This document shows positions 59,468 through 64,000 of a stretch of 64,000 bases of DNA, piece after piece. Below the pieces are notes generated by a model, which had not been told where the DNA came from, did not search any database, and saw only the letters and a program-made list of their open reading frames with translations. The DNA is taken from NCBI GenBank assembly GCA_035551675.1, contig DASZMV010000024.1, positions 1-64,000 on the forward strand, read 5' to 3'. The position numbers were made by a program, and so were the translations under genes. Each line of letters opens with the position of its first letter. Position 1 is the stretch's first letter. The DNA is from JAFECT01 sp035551675 (GTDB lineage Bacteria; Pseudomonadota; Alphaproteobacteria; Caulobacterales; Caulobacteraceae).

Positions 59468-60178
59468 TTAGTCCGTTTCGCCAACGCCCCGCCTCGCCGC
59501 CGACCCGCGCGCGGCAAACCGGTCGAGTTCGTCCGCCAGTTCGGCGAACGTGCGCGCCACATGCGCCGCGCCGGATGCAGCGACTTCTTCCGCCGTGTGG
59601 AATCCCCACGCGACGCCTTGCGGATAGGCGCCGGCGGCGATGGCCATCCGCATGTCGTGCGAGGTGTCCCCGATCATCACCGCGCGCTCGGGACGCGTGT
59701 GCGCCGCTTTCATCGCCTGCAGCAACATCGACGGGTGCGGCTTGCCGGGGCCGTCGTCGGCGCAGCGGGTGGCGTCGAACAGGTCGCCCCAGCCGTGACG
59801 ATCGAGCAGGCGATCGACGCCGCGTCGCGAGTTGCCGGTGGCAAGCGCCAGGCGCCACCCGTCGGCCTTCAGCTTGTTCAGGAGGTCGACGGCGCCGGCG
59901 TACAGCGGCTCCGTAAAATTGTGGTCGAGGTGCATGCGCCGGAACGACTCTTGAAAGCCGGAGACGAACTCGGCGAACTCGGCGTCGGTGATCTCGGGCG
60001 CGAGATGACGCAGGCCCTCCGCGAGCGAGAGGCCCACGATCTGGCGCACCGAGTCATAGTCAGGCGGATCGAGTCCCGCCGCGTCGGCGGCTTCGATCGC
60101 GGCGCGGTGGATGGTCTCGCGCGAGTCCACCAGGGTTCCGTCGACGTCGAAGACAGCGAGCGGGCGGTCGGTGAACAT
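59468..60178 (-). CDS. HAD-superfamily hydrolase, phosphoglycolate phosphatase-like
   Basis: A 236-residue phosphatase. Motif I is FDVDGTLVDS with both catalytic Asp residues, motif II is LALATGNSRRG, motif III has Lys in GPGKPHPSML and motif IV is MIGDTSHDMRMA. The cap domain with IVGLSLAEGLRHL matches Gph-like enzymes. I use the ATG at 60178 (MFTDRPLAVF); a longer reading to 60244 runs into the neighbouring repeat element and gives a false N-terminus. Substrate is likely a small phosphate ester. Confidence 0.92.
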   Translation of the reverse strand: MFTDRPLAVFDVDGTLVDSRETIHRAAIEAADAAGLDPPDYDSVRQIVGLSLAEGLRHLAPEITDAEFAEFVSGFQESFRRMHLDHNFTEPLYAGAVDLLNKLKADGWRLALATGNSRRGVDRLLDRHGWGDLFDATRCADDGPGKPHPSMLLQAMKAAHTRPERAVMIGDTSHDMRMAIAAGAYPQGVAWGFHTAEEVAASGAAHVARTFAELADELDRFAARGSAARRGVGETD

Positions 60179-60200
60179 ATTTGATTCCGGACTGGGTGTT

Positions 60201-60385
60201 GGTGAGGTCGTGGAATTGGAAATCACGAAGGCCACGAAGGCCACGAAGAAAGTGAAGGAAAATCGATCGGAACTAGTGGATCAACCTACACTGGGCCTTC
60301 GGCGCGATCTTGCGGCGAAGCCGCCTTCCAAATTCTTCTTCGTGATCTTCGTGGCCTTCGTGTTCCGAATCTCGACGACAGCCTC
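60201..60385. repeat. Nested inverted-repeat element, CACGAAGG family (copy D)
   Basis: Left arm 60221-60250 and right arm 60336-60364 are imperfect inverted copies built on the 9-base word GGCCACGAA. Outer arms share GGTGAGG and GAATT/GATTC-like ends. The spacer ends in TCCAAATTCTT before the right arm, as in copy A at 9.3 kb (TCCAAATTTCTT). It fills the gap between the HAD gene and the RluA-type gene and touches the last codons of the latter. Confidence 0.78.
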
Positions 60386-61376
60386 ACCGCCGCCGTCCCC
60401 TGTTCGCGAACGGATCCTCGTCCGCCTCGTGCTGGTCGAAGCCGAAGCGTTCGAAGCCGGCCTTCATTTCCGGCGAGATCGGCGCCTGGACGATCAGCTT
60501 GCCGCCGCCCGGGTGGTCGAGCTCGATGCGGCGCGCGTGCAGCTGCAGCTTCAACCCTTCCGACAAGGCGCGCGAGGCGTCGTCGGCGTATTTCGGATCG
60601 CCCAGGATCGCGTGGCCGATGGCCAGCATGTGCGCACGCAGCTGATGTGTGCGGCCCGTGTGCGGTCGAAGCGCCATCCACGTCGCGCGATGGCCCGCGC
60701 GTGACACCGTGACGTACTCGGTCTCGGCCGCTTCGGCGCCGTGCTCCTTGGCGTCGGCGGGAACCATCATCTCTCGGTCGCCGATGCCGCGCTTGGCGAG
60801 CGCCAGTTCGATCACGCCCTCCGCGGGCTTCGGATCGCCCGCGACGATGGCCCAGTAGGTCTTCTTCGCCCGCCGCCGGGCGAAGGCCCCCGCGAGCCGG
60901 CCCGCCGCGTCGGGCGACCTGCCGAGCAGCAGCACGCCGGAGGTATCGCGGTCGAGCCGATGCACCAAGCGCGGTCGCTCCAGCCCCTCGCCCCAGGCCG
61001 ACAGCAAGCGGTCGACGTGCTTGGTGGTCTTGGTGCCGCCCTGCACCGCCAGGCCCGCCGGCTTGTTCAGCGCCAGCACCATCTCGTCCTCGTAGAGCAC
61101 CAGGGACTTGGCGTAGGCGACGTCGCGCGGCGGCAGGGGCGGCGGCCCCTCGCCCCTGTCCTGCGCCTCCGGCAGCGGGGGCACGCGCACCACATTGCCC
61201 GCCTCGAGCCGGGTATCCGCCTTGGCGCGCGACCCGTCGACCCGCACCTGGCCCGAGCGGAACAGCTTCTGCAGCTGGACGTGGTTGAGGTGGGGCCAGC
61301 GGCGCTTGAACCAGCGGTCGAGCCGGATCCCGGCCTCCCCCTCGCCCACCGTCAAGGTCTTCACTTCCCGCGTCAT
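60384..61376 (-). CDS. RluA-family pseudouridine synthase
   Basis: A 330-residue enzyme that isomerises uridines in RNA, most likely 23S rRNA (RluC/RluD-like). It has an N-terminal S4 RNA-binding domain (RLDRWFKRRWPHLNHVQLQK with FRSGQVRVDG), then VLALNKPAGLAVQGGTKT and the catalytic Asp in HRLDRDTSGVLLLG. PHTGRTHQLRAHMLAIGHAI is the C-terminal signature. The Pro-rich segment before the catalytic domain (PEAQDRGEGPPPLPPRD) is typical of the RluC group. A second, different RluA gene lies at the right edge. Confidence 0.93.
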   Translation of the reverse strand: MTREVKTLTVGEGEAGIRLDRWFKRRWPHLNHVQLQKLFRSGQVRVDGSRAKADTRLEAGNVVRVPPLPEAQDRGEGPPPLPPRDVAYAKSLVLYEDEMVLALNKPAGLAVQGGTKTTKHVDRLLSAWGEGLERPRLVHRLDRDTSGVLLLGRSPDAAGRLAGAFARRRAKKTYWAIVAGDPKPAEGVIELALAKRGIGDREMMVPADAKEHGAEAAETEYVTVSRAGHRATWMALRPHTGRTHQLRAHMLAIGHAILGDPKYADDASRALSEGLKLQLHARRIELDHPGGGKLIVQAPISPEMKAGFERFGFDQHEADEDPFANRGRRR

Positions 61377-61484
61377 GGCGGAGCCTTATAGCGCCGCGGC
61401 TCCGGAGGGCGAGGCTTTGTTGACCGGGCCTCCCCGACCCGACCGCAGAATCGTGCGATCTCTTCCGGCCGTGGGAGTGAAGGC

Positions 61485-61895
61485 GTGACCCTGCCGTTCA
61501 AGCTCTATCTCGTGGTCCTTGCGGGCAGCGCTCTTGGGGGCCTGGCGCGTTACGTCGTTTCGGGCTTGGTCGGCGCGCAGTTCGGCGAGACGTTCCCATG
61601 GGGGACCGTCATCGTGAACGTCTCGGGCTGTTTCGTCATCGGCTTCTTCGCCGGCCTTACCGCGCCGGACGGGCGCCTGTTCATCGGCGCCGCCACGCGC
61701 CAGTTCGTGCTGACCGGGCTCTGTGGCGGCTACACCACCTTTTCCTCGTTCAGTCTGCAGACCATCAACCTGATGAACGAAGGCGACTGGGTGCGCGCGG
61801 GCGGCAATGTGGCGGGGTCGGTGGTTATGTGCCTGTTCGCGACCTGGCTCGGCACGCTCGCCGCAGCCGCGGTCAATCAGTTGAAAGGCGCCTGA
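61485..61895 (+). CDS. crcB: Fluoride efflux transporter CrcB/FluC
   Basis: A 136-residue dual-topology membrane protein with four TM segments. GSALGGLARYVVSGL, TVIVNVSGCFVIGFFAG and LCGGYTTFSSFSLQ are hallmark CrcB motifs; the GGYTTFSSF loop lines the fluoride and sodium site. The GTG start follows GGGAGTGAAGG. I looked for a fluoride riboswitch upstream and did not find its conserved GATGG and CTGATG blocks. It is followed by a DUF190 gene one base later. Confidence 0.95.
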   Translation: MTLPFKLYLVVLAGSALGGLARYVVSGLVGAQFGETFPWGTVIVNVSGCFVIGFFAGLTAPDGRLFIGAATRQFVLTGLCGGYTTFSSFSLQTINLMNEGDWVRAGGNVAGSVVMCLFATWLGTLAAAAVNQLKGA

Positions 61896-61896
61896 A

Positions 61897-62232
61897 ATGG
61901 ACACGGGTCAGGACGCAGTCTTGCTGCGCATCTTCTTCGGCGAGGCCGACCGCCACGACGGCAAGCCGCTGCACGAGGCGATCGTGTTGAAGGCGCGCGC
62001 AATGGGGATCGCCGGCGCTACTGTGCTGCGCGGACCGATGGGTTTCGGCCGGTCGAGCCGCCTGCACACCTCGAAGATCCTGCGCCTCTCCGAAGACCTG
62101 CCGCTGGTCATCGAGATCGTCGACGACGACGCCAAGATCGCGGAGTTCCTCGCCGTGCTCGATACGATGATGGGCTCGGGCCTGGTCACCACCGAGAAGG
62201 TCAAGGTCTGGCGCTACGGCGACCGAGCGTGA
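61897..62232 (+). CDS. DUF190 family protein (PII-like), CrcB partner
   Basis: A 111-residue protein with LLRIFFGEADRHDGKPLHEA, then GIAGATVLRGPMGFG and LSEDLPLVIEIVDDD, as in DUF190. The fold is PII-like. It starts one base after crcB, and the pairing is frequent in bacteria, so a regulatory or accessory role in fluoride export is inferred. Confidence 0.93.
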   Translation: MDTGQDAVLLRIFFGEADRHDGKPLHEAIVLKARAMGIAGATVLRGPMGFGRSSRLHTSKILRLSEDLPLVIEIVDDDAKIAEFLAVLDTMMGSGLVTTEKVKVWRYGDRA

Positions 62233-62301
62233 GTCCGACGCCTGGACGACGCGCTTTTACGAGCCGAAGGACATGCAGCCGGTCAGTCGACTGTTGCTCG
62301 G

Positions 62302-62680
62302 CTAGCGGATCGTCAGCCGCAGGCGGTAGGGGCCCAGGGCGTGGTCGGCCATCGTATTTGCGCTGACGCTGAAAACGTATTCGCCGGTCTGCGGCAGGGG
62401 AATCCGGAATGCCCGGGCCGTCGGCGTTGCCGTCGGGATAGGCGATGACCTGGCGCGTGGCCAGACCGTCCAGCGACCAGGTCAGGGTCTGGCCGGCGCG
62501 GGCCTTGAAATGATAGTCGCAGCTCTCGCGGCCGCGGGTCAGGCGTCCGCTGTAGGCGATGGTGTCGGTTCCGCGCCGCATATGCACCTGGACGCTGCAG
62601 TCGGGCGCGGCGAGGCTCGGCCCCGCGAACAACAGAAACCCGGCGAAGGCCAGGCCGGCGGCAAGCTTGGACGAGACCAT
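62302..62680 (-). pseudogene. Small secreted protein, frameshifted
   Basis: The first frame from 62680 gives a signal peptide ending SLA and a good domain start (DCSVQVHMRRGTDTIAYSGR, YHFKARAGQTLTWSLDG). After about residue 92 it degrades. The plus-one frame then reads FRIPLPQTGEYVFSVSANTM and GPYRLRLTIR with a stop at 62302, clearly the missing end. The total of 379 bases is one more than a whole number of codons, so one extra base near 62395-62420 explains it. The fold looks like a small inhibitor or pre-peptidase-type beta domain. Decay or sequence error are both possible. Confidence 0.75.
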
Positions 62681-62842
62681 GGCGCTCTCCTGTCGCTTCA
62701 GGGTCGGCAGTTGGCGTCAGGACGCGGACCGCGTCAATTCGAGGACGGCGGAACGCGCCGTTTCACGCGCCTCGCGAAAGGCGCGGAAATCGGAAACGCC
62801 CTGTGATTCAACGCGCCGCCGTCGAACGGCTATGGAGGCGCC

Positions 62843-63301
62843 ATGACCGACCTGACCATCCGCCCGATCGCCGAAGCCGACCGCGACGCCTGGCTGCCGC
62901 TGTGGGACGGCTACAACGCCTTTTACGGCCGCTTCGGCCCGACCGCTCTCCCGGTGGAGATCACGGCGGCGACCTGGGCGCGGTTCTTCGATCCGTCGGA
63001 ACCGGTGCATGCGCTCGTCGCCGAGCGCGACGGCGTCATGTTGGGGCTCACGCACTATCTGTTCCATCGCTCGACCACGATGCTGGCGCTCACCTGCTAT
63101 CTGCAGGACCTGTTCACCGTCGAAGCGGCGCGCGGCCAGGGCGTGGGGCGCGCGCTGATCGAGGCGGTGTTCGAACGCGCCAAACAGGCGGGTTCGGACC
63201 GCATCTACTGGCAGACGCACGAGACCAATACGCACGCCATGAAGCTCTACGACAAGGTCGCGGAGAAGTCGGGGTTCCTGGTCTATCGGAAGACGCGCTA
63301 G
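62843..63301 (+). CDS. GNAT family N-acetyltransferase
   Basis: A 152-residue acetyltransferase. Its ATG has GGAGG five bases upstream. LTIRPIAEADRDAWLPLWDG opens the fold; the acetyl-CoA loop reads LFTVEAARGQGVGRALIEAV and the end is HETNTHAMKLYDKVAEKSGF. These fit GNATs of the PA4866/aminoglycoside-like group, but the acceptor is unknown. It is convergent with the RluA gene, with a 4-base overlap. Confidence 0.92.
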   Translation: MTDLTIRPIAEADRDAWLPLWDGYNAFYGRFGPTALPVEITAATWARFFDPSEPVHALVAERDGVMLGLTHYLFHRSTTMLALTCYLQDLFTVEAARGQGVGRALIEAVFERAKQAGSDRIYWQTHETNTHAMKLYDKVAEKSGFLVYRKTR

Positions 63302-64000
63302 AGCTTCAGCGCCGCGGCGAGGTCCGCGAGGTCGAGGGGCAGCGGCGCGTCTATCGACTTTGTCCCGCCCTCGGGATGGGGAAAACTGAGCGATCGCGCA
63401 TGCAGCATCAGGCGCGGGACTGTGTGATCACCAATGCGCAAGGCGCCGCCGTAACGCGCATCGCCGGCGATGGGGCGTCCGATCGAGACGAGATGCACGC
63501 GCAACTGGTGCATGCGGCCGGTGACCGGTTTCAGTTCAACCAGCGCCGCGTCGTAGGACGCCGCCAGCGTGCGGTAACGCGTCAACGCGCTCTCCGCGTC
63601 AGGATGGTCATCGGGGCAGGGGCGCATATAGGCTTCGCGGCCGATCTCCTCGCGACGCAACGCGGTGGTGATCTCGCCGTCGCGCGGCTCGGGCGCGCCG
63701 GGGGTGATCAGCGCGACGTAGGTTTTCTCGAAGCTGCGCGCCATCACCGCCTTGCCGAGAAAGCCGGCGGCGGGCTTGGTTTTGGCGGTCAGGATGACGC
63801 CCGAGGTGTCGCGGTCGAGGCGGTGGATCAGACGCGGTCGCGCCTTGCCGGGTTTGGCGAAGGCCCAGAGCAGTTCGTCGAGCGTGTGATGCTGAGCCCG
63901 GCCGCCCTGGCTCGACAATCCGGCGGGTTTGTTCAGCGCGAGGATCTGCTGGTCCTCGTAGATGACCAGCGTGCGAACGAACTCGATCTCTTCAGGCGAG
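63298..64000 (-). CDS. RluA-family pseudouridine synthase, partial (N-terminus beyond window)
   Basis: About 234 C-terminal residues are seen; the frame is open to the right edge and includes LVIYEDQQILALNKPAGLSS, so the gene continues beyond it. The catalytic motif HRLDRDTSGVILTAK and the PVTGRMHQLRVHLVSIGRPI segment identify the family. It differs from the other RluA gene in the window, so the two probably modify different sites. Confidence 0.92.
   Translation of the reverse strand, partial: SPEEIEFVRTLVIYEDQQILALNKPAGLSSQGGRAQHHTLDELLWAFAKPGKARPRLIHRLDRDTSGVILTAKTKPAAGFLGKAVMARSFEKTYVALITPGAPEPRDGEITTALRREEIGREAYMRPCPDDHPDAESALTRYRTLAASYDAALVELKPVTGRMHQLRVHLVSIGRPIAGDARYGGALRIGDHTVPRLMLHARSLSFPHPEGGTKSIDAPLPLDLADLAAALKL

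Noticed and set aside
61377..61484. Fluoride riboswitch upstream of crcB
   Set aside because: The conserved GATGG and CTGATG blocks and the pseudoknot partners are not present in the 108 bases before the start.
62233..62305. Short plus-strand peptide reading ESDAWTTRFYEPKD after the DUF190 stop
   Set aside because: Only about 25 codons in an out-of-frame reading with no start signal; it could be a gene remnant but cannot be supported.

Overview
The window is a GC-rich stretch (roughly two thirds G+C by eye) of an alphaproteobacterial chromosome, most likely from the Caulobacterales. The best markers are a divergent fliX / flgI-flgJ-flbY-like flagellar cluster with a sigma-54 promoter, a DksA with the short alphaproteobacterial zinc-finger remnant, an ATP12 chaperone, many TonB-dependent receptors and a small secreted protein resembling the CC_3452 family. 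I see no tRNA, rRNA, CRISPR array, transposase, integrase or prophage gene. Two genes run off the ends of the window: an SH3-like protein on the left and an RluA-type pseudouridine synthase on the right.

Layout: 0-8 kb has a two-gene RND efflux operon, then a leftward operon of lipoprotein, ABC exporter and GNAT acetyltransferase. 8-12.5 kb has a LOG-family hydrolase, gltX, a Rieske oxygenase and dksA. 12.5-15.2 kb is the flagellar block. 15.4-20.5 kb has an orphan ParA, a PaiB-like protein, a histone H1-like protein, prmA and an aminopeptidase P. 20.6-26 kb has a TrmB-type regulator translationally coupled to a retropepsin/PDZ protein and followed by a DUF3857/transglutaminase/TPR protein. 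26-34.8 kb has ligA with a methyltransferase and several small or enzymatic genes ending in an M13 metallopeptidase. 35-45.9 kb has three tandem paralogous TonB-dependent receptors, a secreted protein of unknown function and a GH92 mannosidase. This is the best candidate for an undescribed functional module. 46-54 kb has an acyl-CoA carboxylase beta subunit and a run of small secreted proteins, dioxygenases and hydrolases. 54.8-64 kb has ATP12, a DUF1800-DUF1501 pair, HAD and RluA genes and a CrcB-DUF190 pair.

Non-coding structure is unusually rich. Two families of intergenic repeats are built from short tandem words arranged as inverted repeats: the CGCAGAGAAG family (15.25 kb and two 283-bp-spaced copies at 54.15 and 54.43 kb) and the CCACGAA family (9.29 and 60.2 kb). 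There is also a CTCCCC-type palindromic element at 45.9 kb, a three-unit palindromic array at 54.77 kb, and small hairpins with the same GCT loop in front of each of the three receptors. An 8-bp-arm palindrome sits directly over the start codon of the TrmB-type regulator. A sigma-54 -24/-12 promoter with an upstream ftr-like palindrome lies between fliX and flgI.

Two genes look frameshifted: a serine hydrolase at 52.9-54.1 kb and a small secreted protein at 62.3-62.7 kb. Either real decay or single-base sequence errors could explain them. All functions are assigned from motifs and remembered family features; no database search was run.
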